Counted from the first letter of the stretch, positions 18,643 through 26,922 are shown. The stretch: DNA of 64,000 nucleotides from Qipengyuania marincola (GCF_029688625.1 NZ_JARULC010000002.1:744001-808000); one strand, 5' to 3'. The notes: a model not told the origin generated them from the letters alone. Translations and numbers: made by a program.

Positions 18643-18953
18643 GTCGTCCCGTCCGCTTCGGTGACGGTCGCGCTGATGCACCATGGCTGGGCGGCGCTCA
18701 TGCGCATGGTCGACAGCACGCTTTCCTCGCCTGCCGACAGGCTGGTGCGGCCCGTGTGGCGGCTGGTCGAGGCGCCTTCGAGCACCAGCTCGTAGGCTAC
18801 CTTCTGGTCGATCGACGAATGGCCCTTCAGCACGACCGTTACATGGTCGGAGGCCTCGGCGACCTCCATCGAGATCGCGCGGTCGGTTGCATCTTGTGCC
18901 GGCATTGGGAGGGCGCTCCCGATAATCAGGGGGACGAAGGACAAGGGGGACAT
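18612..18953 (-). CDS. csgH: Curli assembly inhibitor, CsgH-like periplasmic chaperone
   Basis: A 113-aa protein with a short signal peptide (MSPLSFVPLIIGSALPMPAQ). The mature part is a small all-beta, immunoglobulin-like domain with VTVVLKGHSSIDQKVAYELVL, strand-rich Ser/Thr segments and two Cys (in PWCISATV and at the end, GTCD) that could form a disulfide. CsgH is the alphaproteobacterial counterpart of E. coli CsgC and keeps curlin subunits from polymerising in the periplasm. It is the last gene of the curli operon and its ATG overlaps the stop of the preceding gene as TAATG. The family call rests on fold pattern plus context. Confidence 0.75.
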   Translation of the reverse strand: MSPLSFVPLIIGSALPMPAQDATDRAISMEVAEASDHVTVVLKGHSSIDQKVAYELVLEGASTSRHTGRTSLSAGEESVLSTMRMSAAQPWCISATVTEADGTTYEYSEGTCD

Positions 18954-19552
18954 TAGCCGCCACCCTGCTGCGAAAGCTGGTTCACGATCGCCTCGATCAG
19001 GGCTTCGGTCTCGGCCGGAAGCTTGCTGTCTTCCTCCTCCGCCGGTGTGGCGGGAGTGTTGGGCGCCGGCACCAGCGCGATCGAGGCGAGTGCCTGAAGG
19101 TCGCGATCCTCGGGCGAGGTTTCCCGCCGACCGGCAGTACGCGACGCATCGGCCACGCCCTCACCAGCCATCGACGCGAATTTTTCGCCTACAAGGACCT
19201 GCTCGGCCGTCAGCGGCACCTCGCTGCGCGTCGCGAATTCGCTCGAACGCGTTTCGAGCCGCCGCGCACAATAATCCGCATCCTTGGCGGAAAGCAGTTC
19301 GGCGCTGCAACGGTCCATGCCCTCGACGCGCGCGAATTCCACCGTCGTGTCGGGCCGGGTCAGTTGCTCGAGATCCTCGTTGCGCGCCGCCTCGGGCGTC
19401 CCGATGGGTTCGGTGACGCGCGCATCGTCGCGGCTGCTGAGCTGTTCCATCGCCTCGGGCGCGGCCGCGTCGTTCGTGCCGGAACCGACTTGGTCGATCG
19501 CGATCGCCTGTTGTGCAAGCAGCACGGTGCCCAGCGAAATCAGGAAGCTCAT
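18953..19552 (-). CDS. Unknown exported protein in the curli operon
   Basis: I do not recognise this 199-aa protein. It begins with a short signal peptide (MSFLISLGTVLLAQQAIA, possible cleavage AIA-I). The mature part is hydrophilic and acidic, with a small Cys pair region (GMDRCSAELLSAKDADYCARRLE) about 80-100, a TAEQVLVGEKF helix, and a Pro/Ala/Glu-rich linker before a final helix (TEALIEAIVNQLSQQGGG). It lies 32 bp after the small curlin gene and overlaps csgH as TAATG, so it is firmly in the curli operon. A role as an accessory, specificity or assembly factor is inferred from position only; it does not look like CsgE. Confidence 0.8.
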   Translation of the reverse strand: MSFLISLGTVLLAQQAIAIDQVGSGTNDAAAPEAMEQLSSRDDARVTEPIGTPEAARNEDLEQLTRPDTTVEFARVEGMDRCSAELLSAKDADYCARRLETRSSEFATRSEVPLTAEQVLVGEKFASMAGEGVADASRTAGRRETSPEDRDLQALASIALVPAPNTPATPAEEEDSKLPAETEALIEAIVNQLSQQGGG

Positions 19553-19584
19553 GCGATCATCCTCGCCCTGCCAATCGGGTCCAC

Positions 19585-20358
19585 TCAGCCGCCGCCATTC
19601 GATTGCATCACGATGAGACCGGCGCCGCCTGTCTGCTCGATCTGCAAGTCGGACAGGCCGCTGCCATCCTGCGTCCAGTCGAGCCTGTTGTTAGCACCCA
19701 ATTGCACTGCTGTCATGGCGTTGCCATCGCCATTCTGGGTCAGCCGCGCCTGGTTGTCGCTGCCGTCCTGTATCAGGGAGACGCTGTTGTCCGCTCCCGA
19801 CTGGCTGATCGCAGCTGCCGAATAGGTAATGCCGTTGTCCCGCTGGAGCACATCGGCAAGGTTGCCGTTGCCCTGCTGCGCCAGCACCAGCGCGGTCTGA
19901 CCCGCGCCATCCTGGACGATTTCCGCCTGGTTGAGATCGCCATCCTGCGCCACAGCGGCGTAATGCGTGCCCTGGCCCTGGTCGATCTCGGCGCGATTGT
20001 CGTCCCCTTGCTGGACGATGCGGGCATAGCTGGAGCCCCCGGACTGGCGGGTCGTCGTTTGATTTCCGCTGCCGATCTGGTTCACGAACACGCCGCGCGC
20101 GTCCTCCTCGGGAGGATCGATCGGGTCGAAGGCTGGAGCGGTGCCGCCGGCATTGCCCTGTGCACCGCTATTGCCGTTGTTGCCGCCGCACGGATTGCCG
20201 GTGCCCTGGCCCGGACCGCTGCCGCATGGATTGCCCGGAGGCACATGCCCGCCGGCACCGCCGCCATTGCCTTGGGCGAAAGCAGGGACCGAACCGAGCG
20301 AGGCACCAAGGACCAACGCCGCGGCGGCTGTCGCTCTGAAGGCTGTCGTGATCTGCAT
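19585..20358 (-). CDS. Small curlin-repeat protein (CsgB/CsgA-like, possible nucleator)
   Basis: A 257-aa exported protein. The signal peptide ends SVPAFA-Q near residue 29. A Gly/Asn/Pro-rich stretch follows with two GNPCG motifs, then an acidic patch (DPIDPPEEDARG), then about eight curlin-type half repeats (VNQIGSGNQTTTRQSGG, RIVQQGDDNRAEIDQGQG, VAQDGDLNQAEIVQDG, LAQQGNGNLADVLQ, LIQDGSDNQARLTQNGDGN, VQLGANNRLDWTQDGSG). The start ATG 20358 has a GGAG site 7 nt upstream; an ATG five codons earlier has none. It differs from its two large neighbours in its Gly-rich start and its C-terminus, so it may be the minor or nucleating subunit, by analogy with CsgB; this is inference. Confidence 0.8.
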   Translation of the reverse strand: MQITTAFRATAAAALVLGASLGSVPAFAQGNGGGAGGHVPPGNPCGSGPGQGTGNPCGGNNGNSGAQGNAGGTAPAFDPIDPPEEDARGVFVNQIGSGNQTTTRQSGGSSYARIVQQGDDNRAEIDQGQGTHYAAVAQDGDLNQAEIVQDGAGQTALVLAQQGNGNLADVLQRDNGITYSAAAISQSGADNSVSLIQDGSDNQARLTQNGDGNAMTAVQLGANNRLDWTQDGSGLSDLQIEQTGGAGLIVMQSNGGG

Positions 20359-20500
20359 GGCGTCGCTCCGCATGGCTTTGATTGCGAGTGCTAATTCCCT
20401 ACATTCGACCGGAAACCGTTCACTCGAGAAACTCGTGTGCCGGCATCGCGCCGGCAAGAAAGGTGACGGGCCGCGCCGAAACGCGGCCCGTCGAGGGGTG

Positions 20501-21949
20501 TTACATACCCGCACCCTGAGTGACAGTGGCGCTATTGCCGCTGCCGCTCTGATTGATGAACGAGCTGTTGTTGCTCGAATACTGATCCACCATCGCGGTG
20601 TTGTCGGTGCCGGCCTGAACGATCGACGAGTAGTTGTCGTTACCGCCGTCATGCTGCGTCAGAGTGGCGCTGTTGCCACTGCCATTCTGCGCGACGAACG
20701 ACTCGCCACCATCGCCGTTCTGGGTCACCAGCGCAGTGTTGTCGAAGCTGACGCCACCGTCACCGAGGCCTTGGTAGATCGTCGAGCTATTGCCATCGCC
20801 GCCCTGATAGAGGCTGGCCTTCTGCAATTCGCCGATCTGGGCAATGCCCACCGAACTCCAGCGCTCGCCGGCGCTGTTATTGTTGCCGGTCTGGCGCACA
20901 GTCACTTCGTTGTCGACGCCGAGCTGACCGGCTACCAGGCTGTTGCTGGAATTGACCTGTTCGATGTCGGCGAAGAAGTTGTTGCTGGCATCGTTGTCGA
21001 AATAGGTCGGATCGCTGAAGTAATCGAAATCACCGACACCCAGCTGGCCCACAGCCGCATCGTTGCTCGTGCCGTTTTGAACGACCTTCGCAACCGTGCC
21101 GGCCGAAAGCTGTCCGACCAATGCATCATTGCTTGTGCCATCTTGATCGACATCGACTACCGAGCCGATTGCAATCTGGCCGGCGCGCGAGACGTTGGAC
21201 GTACCCGACTGGTTCACGTCGACAGTCGACAAAAGCCCCGCCTGGAGTACGGTCGACTGGTTGGCCGTGCCCGATTGGGTGACATTGACGGTTGCTGCGC
21301 CAGTCAGCTGGTAGACATCGGATTCGTTGTCGATGCCATCCTGGGTGACGGTGACATTCGAGAATGCCGCGGTCTGGCCGACGAAGCTGCGGTTGCCGCT
21401 GCTGGCAGAACCCATGTCCTGGCCCTGGTTGACCAGCACGGTGGAACTGGCCGCAAGCTGGGCCACATCCGATACGTTAGCACTGCCGTTCTGGTTGACA
21501 GTGGCACTGCTGTTGGTGCTGGTGCCGTCGAACTGCACCACCTGTGAGCTGTTGCCCGTGCCTTCCTGCAGCACGGTGATGGTCGAATCATCGCCCGCCT
21601 GCAGCACGTCCGACAGGTTGCCGGCCCCGTCCTGCGTCACCGAGGCAGTGTTGCCTTCCGAACCCGCGGTCTGCGTGATCAGCGATTCATTGGCATTCGA
21701 AGCGTCGGTGCCGGTCTGATTGACAGTCGCGGTATTTGTCGCGCCGGTCCCGGCCTGATCGATATCCGATACGCTACGCGATCCGATCTGGGTCACGCTG
21801 GCGACATCGTTGTTGCCGGTCTGGTCGATATCCGAGCAGTTCGCAGTGCCACCGACACAATCGGCGAGGCCCGGCGAGAGCTGCGCCATGGCGGGCGCGG
21901 CTAGAGCAAGCGCCAACGCCGAGGCGGACATTATAAGAGCATATTTCAT
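20501..21949 (-). CDS. Large curlin-repeat amyloid subunit (CsgA-like), 482 aa
   Basis: Exported fibre subunit, three times longer than E. coli CsgA (151 aa). The signal peptide ends APAMA-Q at 22-23, followed by a Cys pair (DCVGGTANC). Almost the whole mature chain is curlin-type strand-turn repeats of the form V-x-Q-x-G-x-x-N-x-S-x-V-x-Q, for example ASVTQIGSRSVSDIDQAG and VNVTQSGTANQSTVLQAG, with one longer insert (GVGDFDYFSDPTYFDNDAS). The C-terminus (YSSNNSSFINQSGSGN) is nearly the same as that of the 670-aa neighbour, so the genes are duplicates. ATG 21949 has GGGGAT upstream; the longer frame to 22012 is not secretory. It should stack as a beta-solenoid on the cell surface. Confidence 0.9.
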   Translation of the reverse strand: MKYALIMSASALALALAAPAMAQLSPGLADCVGGTANCSDIDQTGNNDVASVTQIGSRSVSDIDQAGTGATNTATVNQTGTDASNANESLITQTAGSEGNTASVTQDGAGNLSDVLQAGDDSTITVLQEGTGNSSQVVQFDGTSTNSSATVNQNGSANVSDVAQLAASSTVLVNQGQDMGSASSGNRSFVGQTAAFSNVTVTQDGIDNESDVYQLTGAATVNVTQSGTANQSTVLQAGLLSTVDVNQSGTSNVSRAGQIAIGSVVDVDQDGTSNDALVGQLSAGTVAKVVQNGTSNDAAVGQLGVGDFDYFSDPTYFDNDASNNFFADIEQVNSSNSLVAGQLGVDNEVTVRQTGNNNSAGERWSSVGIAQIGELQKASLYQGGDGNSSTIYQGLGDGGVSFDNTALVTQNGDGGESFVAQNGSGNSATLTQHDGGNDNYSSIVQAGTDNTAMVDQYSSNNSSFINQSGSGNSATVTQGAGM

Positions 21950-22015
21950 CAAAAATCCCCTGTTGGATGAAAGATTATCCGGCGGAGGGATACCCCCCCG
22001 CCGGATCGTCAATCA

Positions 22016-24028
22016 TCACATCGTACCCTGGACGACAGTGGCGGTGTTGCCATTGCCGCTCTGGTCTACGAATGAGCTGTTGTTGTTCGAATACTGGCTG
22101 ACGTCAGCCGTATTGTTGTTTCCGCTCTGGTACACTTCCGACAGGTTGGAGACGCCGGCCTGCAGGACTTCTGCAAGGTTGTCGTTGCCACCCTGCGAAA
22201 TGAGCGATTCGTTCAGCTCCGATCCTGCCGTCTGGATCAGACGGGCTTCGTTGCCGAGACCCGTCTGGATCACCGTCGACGTTCCGCTCTGGCCCAACTG
22301 CTGGACTTCGACTGCGTAGGTGAAGCCGTTGTCGGGCGTCGCGTTTTCACCCGACTGATCGACGTCCGAGCTGTTGCCCTGACCGATCTGCTGGACGAAT
22401 GCACTCGTGGTTGCCGACTGCGTAATCATCGAGTCGTTGAGCGCGTCGCCCGAGCCGATAGCGGCCGGATCGGTCTGTTGATCGACCTTTGCGATGGCGC
22501 TGACCGCACCTGCCTGTTGGTCGACATCAGACCGGTTCTGGCTGCCAGTCTGCATGACGTCGGCCGTGGCCGCATCTGCTTGGAAGATCGTCGACTCGTT
22601 TGTCGGGAAGCTCGGACCGTTGGTCGTGGTGTTCCCGAACTGGTTGACGGTTGCATGAGCACCGTCGGCCGTCTGGTCGACGAAGCTGTAATTGTCACCA
22701 TAGGTGCCGCCCTGGAACACTTCGGTAGACGCAGCAGCAGTCTGGCGAATGGCCGAATTGTTGAAGGTGCCCTGCTGTTCGAGCTCGGCGGATGCAGTGC
22801 CGGCATTGGCCATCTGTTCGACTTCCGAACGGTTGCCCGTACCGGTCTGGGTTACCATTGCGTTATTGGTGCCGAGGCCGTTCTGAATAACGCGCGAGAA
22901 GTTGCTGCGCACGGCAGCATCGAGCCCGAGCGGATCCGGCTGGTCACTGCGCGGCGCACCCGACACGAGACCCGAAGCGGTCTGGATGACGGTAGCCGAT
23001 GTGGTGCCGCCGGTCTGGTCAATAATGCTGTCGTTGAACGAACCGTTCTGCGTCAGGCTCGCGACAGCCGTGGATGACGTCTGGTCAACGAAGCTCGCGT
23101 TTTCGTTACCGGTCTGCTGCACGTCTACATCATTACCAAGAGACGAATTGAACGGATCGGACTGCTCGACGCGAGACAGGTTGTCGTTTCCGGTCTGAAT
23201 GATATCGACCGTCTGTGCATCACGGATACCGGTCTGCACAACCGACGAGATATTGTCGTCGCCGGTCTGCGTCACATTGACCCGCTGTCCGTTGGTGCCG
23301 CCGAAATTCTGGCCTGGCATGTTCTGGATAATGATCGAGTCATTGCCGACACCGGTTTGGGTCGTCGTGGCTCTGGTTCCCGTGGCACCGTTCGGGCCGC
23401 CATCGAAGCTTCCCTGATAGATTTCGGCATTGTTTTCAGAGCCGGTCTGAATGATGCCACCGTTCAAGTTGTTCGGATTGCCGTCCCCTACGGTGGCGAC
23501 GTTGCCGCTTTGCTGGAAAACAATTGCGGTGTTATCGCTGCCGCCCGACTGTGCAACTTCAGCCGTCGTATCAAGGCCGCCATTCTGCGCGATGAAGGAT
23601 GAGCTGGCGCCATCCTGCGTGACCACAGCGTTGTGATTGCGCGTTTCGGTCTGGAGAATGACCGATTCCGAACCCTGACCCGACTGGGTAACGGTCGCAC
23701 GGGTCGGGTAGCCAGCGATGCCGGCGTCCGATTGCAGGATGTAGGACGACGCATCAGTGCCCTTCTGCGTGACGGTCGCCTCCGCTTCGATCGAACCGGC
23801 TTCTTGGTCGATATCGGAAACGTTGCCCGAACCCGACTGCGTCACGGTAGCCGACAGGTCGGTACCGGCTTGGTCGATAAGCGAGCAATTGTTGGTGGTT
23901 CCGGCGCATTCCGGGGTTCCGGGCGCAGCGCTCGGCGTTGCCGGAGCGGTTGGGGCGGTCTGGGCAAAAGCCGGGGCCGCCATCGAAAGCGCCAGTACTG
24001 AGGCGCCGGTTAGAATAGCATTCTTCAT
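22016..24028 (-). CDS. Giant curlin-repeat amyloid subunit (CsgA-like), 670 aa
   Basis: Exported fibre subunit of 670 aa. The signal peptide (MKNAILTGASVLALSMAAP) ends AFA-Q at 22-23; a Pro/Ala-rich segment and a Cys pair (ECAGTTNNC) follow. The remainder is dozens of curlin half repeats (ATVTQSGSGNVSDIDQ, VDIIQTGNDNLSRVEQ, SLISQGGNDNLAEVLQAG), interrupted by short Gly/Asn/Pro inserts that may form loops. The last 30 residues (SQYSNNNSSFVDQSGNGN) match the end of the 482-aa neighbour. AAGGTGA lies 7-8 nt before the ATG. The 214-bp gap to csgG could hold a separate promoter, which would allow subunits to outnumber the secretion proteins; no clear promoter was found there. Confidence 0.9.
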   Translation of the reverse strand: MKNAILTGASVLALSMAAPAFAQTAPTAPATPSAAPGTPECAGTTNNCSLIDQAGTDLSATVTQSGSGNVSDIDQEAGSIEAEATVTQKGTDASSYILQSDAGIAGYPTRATVTQSGQGSESVILQTETRNHNAVVTQDGASSSFIAQNGGLDTTAEVAQSGGSDNTAIVFQQSGNVATVGDGNPNNLNGGIIQTGSENNAEIYQGSFDGGPNGATGTRATTTQTGVGNDSIIIQNMPGQNFGGTNGQRVNVTQTGDDNISSVVQTGIRDAQTVDIIQTGNDNLSRVEQSDPFNSSLGNDVDVQQTGNENASFVDQTSSTAVASLTQNGSFNDSIIDQTGGTTSATVIQTASGLVSGAPRSDQPDPLGLDAAVRSNFSRVIQNGLGTNNAMVTQTGTGNRSEVEQMANAGTASAELEQQGTFNNSAIRQTAAASTEVFQGGTYGDNYSFVDQTADGAHATVNQFGNTTTNGPSFPTNESTIFQADAATADVMQTGSQNRSDVDQQAGAVSAIAKVDQQTDPAAIGSGDALNDSMITQSATTSAFVQQIGQGNSSDVDQSGENATPDNGFTYAVEVQQLGQSGTSTVIQTGLGNEARLIQTAGSELNESLISQGGNDNLAEVLQAGVSNLSEVYQSGNNNTADVSQYSNNNSSFVDQSGNGNTATVVQGTM

Positions 24029-24242
24029 GGTTGCATCACCTTCTGATTAAGGCGATAACCATCGTCGACCACGGCGCGTTAGACGCCGGGCATCACCAGG
24101 TTATCGCAGCCTACACACTGCACGTTCGAGAGTTGCCGCTCTCGCGCGTGCTTTTTTTGCGACCTTTTCTCACATGCGCTGGTTCGAAATTATGCGCATG
24201 CTCCGATACTGGGCTCTCCTCCTCCGGCGTCTCCGCCGGTTC

Positions 24243-25205
24243 TCAATTTCGTTCCTCGTCATCGTCCTCTTCGACGATGGTCAGAGCGCTGAACGAGCCG
24301 GCCTTGCGATAGGCCGCCTGCACGTCGCGCGCTTCGTAGATGCCGTCCCGCTCGTTGCGGTAGAGGGCGCGGATCGGTGCGGCGCTCGCCATGTCGGCAA
24401 ACTGCCACAAATTGAGCTCGACGCCCTCCAGCACCAGGCCGTAAACCGCTTTCTCGACGGCCTGCTGCAGCGCGATCTGGTCGGGTTCATTGGTGGTGAA
24501 GCCGAATTCCGCTTCGAGCAGTTCCTTGAACGCCACGAAGCGATAGGCGCTGGCGCCGACCGCGCGCGATGCGATCGTCTTCGATGCGGTGACCGTGGTC
24601 AGAACTTCGCCGGTGCGGACCGAAACAGCGCGCAGATAGACGGTGACCGTATCCTGCCGGTATTCGGTGCGCCCGCCGATGCCGAGGAAGGCCGCGCCCG
24701 CCCCGCCGGTGACAGTATTGGTGTCGTAACCCACGATCCCGCCTTCCAGCAGGACCCCGGCAAACAACAGCGCGGGCAGGGCGTTGGGATTGACGCCTTC
24801 CTCACCAAGGTAGCGCTTGCGCATCTCGGAAATGATCTGCCGCTCCTTGAGGAGGTTATCGAGCTTCTCGCGCTCGACGATCGTGAACCACTGGCGAGTG
24901 CCCGCGTCTTGCAGCGCCTTGACCAGCATCGAGCTGGCACCCTGGGTGACGGCTCGCGACAGGGTCTGGCCCGCCTCGGTCGGTTTGAACTGCCCGGTCT
25001 GGTCGGTGAAGCCGTAGACCGCCACTGCGACCTGCCGCTGTGGCGGCGGCAATTCGTTCAGCAGGACCTGCGTCTGCGTACGCTTCGGGAAGAAGGCGAG
25101 TTTCGTCTCGGTCGGCAGGAAATCGCGACCGTCGTCGGTCAGCGTGCTGCACCCCATCAATGCGAGGCAGGCCGCGGCGGCCGTGATGCGTTTGAACACC
25201 CGCAT
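24243..25205 (-). CDS. csgG: Curli secretion channel lipoprotein CsgG
   Basis: Outer-membrane lipoprotein of 320 aa that forms the nonameric pore exporting curlin subunits. The signal peptide ends in lipobox LMGC (Cys at 19). Family features: VAVAVYGFTDQTGQFKP near residue 60-76, the amphipathic region LVKALQDAGTRQWFTIVEREKLDNLLKERQI, and the transmembrane hairpins around GGIVGYDTNTVTGGAGAAFLGIGGRTEYRQDTVTVYLRAVSVRTGEVL, ending EFGFTTNEPDQIALQQAVEKAVYGL. It is about 40 residues longer than E. coli CsgG owing to a C-terminal tail ending in an acidic stretch (EEDDDEERN). It follows csgF by 3 bp (TGA-GGC-ATG). Confidence 0.95.
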   Translation of the reverse strand: MRVFKRITAAAACLALMGCSTLTDDGRDFLPTETKLAFFPKRTQTQVLLNELPPPQRQVAVAVYGFTDQTGQFKPTEAGQTLSRAVTQGASSMLVKALQDAGTRQWFTIVEREKLDNLLKERQIISEMRKRYLGEEGVNPNALPALLFAGVLLEGGIVGYDTNTVTGGAGAAFLGIGGRTEYRQDTVTVYLRAVSVRTGEVLTTVTASKTIASRAVGASAYRFVAFKELLEAEFGFTTNEPDQIALQQAVEKAVYGLVLEGVELNLWQFADMASAAPIRALYRNERDGIYEARDVQAAYRKAGSFSALTIVEEDDDEERN

Positions 25206-25208
25206 GCC

Positions 25209-25658
25209 TCAGTCGACCTCGATGAACAGGGGAACGACGATGCGGGTTTCCTCACCCGTATCGTCATTGGTGATCACCAGCGTGACGGAATCGAGCGAGC
25301 GAAAGAATTCGATGGTCTGCCCGCCAAAGCTGATCGTGCCGCTTTCCTGCGGGTTTTCGCCGAAGATGGCGTCAACGATCTGCGAGGATAGGGCCGAGAG
25401 CAGGCGCGACTGCAACTGGCGTGCGAAAATATCGGCCTGCGATCCGCTCGAGGCGGCACGCGGATCGCGATAATCGTTCTGCGCATTGGCAGTGCCGAGG
25501 ATGTGGTTCGAATTGAACGGATTGCCGTTGAATGTCGGACTGATCGGTTCGTGGACCAGATCCTGCGCCACGGCCGGCGTCGCGAACAGTATGAAAAGAG
25601 CTCCTGCGAGCCCAACCCCTGATTTAGACACCCCTGTCTCCCAAGTCGTTTTCTGCAT
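25209..25658 (-). CDS. csgF: Curli assembly protein CsgF
   Basis: Caps the CsgG pore on the outside and couples it to nucleation. After a signal peptide ending AVA-Q, the mature N-terminus is DLVHEPISPTFNGNPFNSNHILGTANAQN, the conserved pore-inserting segment of CsgF, followed by the helical QLQSRLLSALSSQIVDAIFGE and a beta domain. ATG 25658 gives 149 aa but its GGAGG site is only 2 nt away; a GTG at 25629-25631 has GGGAG at good spacing and would give a neater signal peptide (SKSGVGLAGALFILFATP), so the true start may be there. First gene of the curli operon as seen here. Confidence 0.93.
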   Translation of the reverse strand: MQKTTWETGVSKSGVGLAGALFILFATPAVAQDLVHEPISPTFNGNPFNSNHILGTANAQNDYRDPRAASSGSQADIFARQLQSRLLSALSSQIVDAIFGENPQESGTISFGGQTIEFFRSLDSVTLVITNDDTGEETRIVVPLFIEVD

Positions 25659-25873
25659 GGCCTCCGCGACTATTGTTCGTCGGAGGCACGTAATCTTTGT
25701 TTTTTGTGCGACTCGAATTGGGGCTTAAATACATAGTGGGCTATCGGCAGGGAAGGCCCGTTTACCTCTCGTTAATCGCTGACCCAATTTGGGACAGCGG
25801 AAAAGCTAGCGGATTCAATGCAATCGGACGGCAATCTACGCCGCACGATTGAGGGCCTGACCCAAAATAGAAA

Positions 25874-25899
25874 TGGGCGGCACCTTGCGGCACCGCCCA
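25874..25899 (-). terminator. Likely terminator of the rplJ-rplL operon
   Basis: Reading the minus strand, GGGCGGTGCC pairs with GGTGCCGCCC (8 Watson-Crick pairs and 2 G-U) around a GCAA loop, followed by ATTTCTATTTT. It lies about 50 nt after the rplL stop. A second, perfect 7-bp hairpin (CCCCGCA/TGCGGGG near 25924-25939) sits just after the stop. The remaining 180 bp up to csgF show no further feature I can support. Confidence 0.6.
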
Positions 25900-25945
25900 C
25901 ATCCTGATCCAGCAAGAGCCGGCCCCGCAGATGCGGGGGCGCGGT

Positions 25946-26323
25946 TTACTTGAGCTCGACGGTACCGCCGGCTGCTTCGATCTTGCCCTTGATTTCTTCG
26001 GCTTCCGCCTTGTTGACGCCTTCCTTGAGCGGCTTGGGCGCGCCTTCGACAAGAGCCTTGGCTTCGGTCAGGCCCAGGCCGGTGATGGCGCGGACTTCCT
26101 TGATGACCTGGATCTTCTTGCCACCGTCGCCGGTGAGGACGACGTCGAATTCGTCCTTCTCTTCAGCAGCGGCACCAGCGTCGCCACCGCCGGCAGGCGC
26201 AGCAACGGCAACAGCAGCGGCGGCGCTGACGCCCCACTCTTCTTCAAGCGCCGTGGCAAGCTCAGCGGCTTCCATGACGGTCAGCTTCGACAGTTCTTCA
26301 ACAAGCTTGGCGATATCGGCCAT
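25946..26323 (-). CDS. rplL: 50S ribosomal protein L7/L12
   Basis: Stalk protein of the large ribosomal subunit that recruits translation GTPases; 125 aa. The dimerising N-terminal helices ([22 protein letters not shown]), the Ala/Gly-rich hinge ([14 protein letters not shown]), and the globular C-terminal domain ([34 protein letters not shown]) are all in place. It follows rplJ by 83 bp. Unusually, rpoB is not downstream; the curli operon is. Confidence 0.99.
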   Translation of the reverse strand: MADIAKLVEELSKLTVMEAAELATALEEEWGVSAAAAVAVAAPAGGGDAGAAAEEKDEFDVVLTGDGGKKIQVIKEVRAITGLGLTEAKALVEGAPKPLKEGVNKAEAEEIKGKIEAAGGTVELK

Positions 26324-26406
26324 GATGTTTCACTCCAAAAATAATAGGCCGGGGCGGACTGTTTGAATGCCCCGATGAATAAATCGCGATATGCGATGAA
26401 CCTGGC

Positions 26407-26922
26407 TTACGCCGCGTCTTTGGCGCCATAGGCACCGAATACGCGGGCGAGCTTGCTCGCAGGGGCGTTGACGAGCTGGACAACCTTGGTTGCCGGCGCG
26501 TTGACGAGACCCACGATCTTGCCCCGCAGTTCGTCGAGGCTCGGCATCGAGGCGAGTGCCTTGACTCCGGCTTCGTCGAGCTTCTGCGCGCCCATCGAAC
26601 CACCGACGATCTCGATCTTGTCGGTGGTTTTGGCGAACTCCACCACGGCCTTGGCCGCGGCGACCGGATCCTCGGAATAACCGAGGGCGGTCGGACCTGA
26701 CAGGTACTCATCGAGACCTGCGTAGTCGGTGTCCTTGAGGGCGAGCTTGGCGAGGCGGTTCTTCGCAACCTTGTAGGACGCGCCGGCTTCACGCATCTTC
26801 GTGCGCAGTTCGGTCGACTGGGCGACCGAAAGGCCCAGGTTACGGGTCACGACGACCACGCCAGCCTGGTTGAAGACTTCGCTGAGCTGGGCGACCGAAT
26901 CGGCTTTCTGCGAACGATCCAT
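26407..26922 (-). CDS. rplJ: 50S ribosomal protein L10
   Basis: Stalk base protein that anchors L7/L12 dimers to the ribosome; 171 aa. MDRSQKADSVAQLSEVF begins the normal sequence, with GASYKVAKNRLAKLAL and the C-terminal L12-binding helix in view. ATG 26922 has AAGGAG 6 nt upstream; an upstream in-frame ATG at 26946 overlaps this site and is rejected. Expected to be autoregulated by L10(L12)4 binding its leader. rplK and rplA are not next to it. Confidence 0.98.
   Translation of the reverse strand: MDRSQKADSVAQLSEVFNQAGVVVVTRNLGLSVAQSTELRTKMREAGASYKVAKNRLAKLALKDTDYAGLDEYLSGPTALGYSEDPVAAAKAVVEFAKTTDKIEIVGGSMGAQKLDEAGVKALASMPSLDELRGKIVGLVNAPATKVVQLVNAPASKLARVFGAYGAKDAA

Noticed and set aside
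19585-24028. Tandem short repeats that could suggest a CRISPR array or satellite
   Set aside because: The repeats are degenerate at DNA level but regular at protein level and fall in three open frames with signal peptides, so they are coding curlin repeats. No cas genes are present.
25659-25873. Search for a CsgD-like binding site or sigma factor promoter upstream of csgF
   Set aside because: AT-rich stretches exist (for example TATGTATTTAAG on the minus strand) but none gave a convincing paired -35/-10 or known operator.
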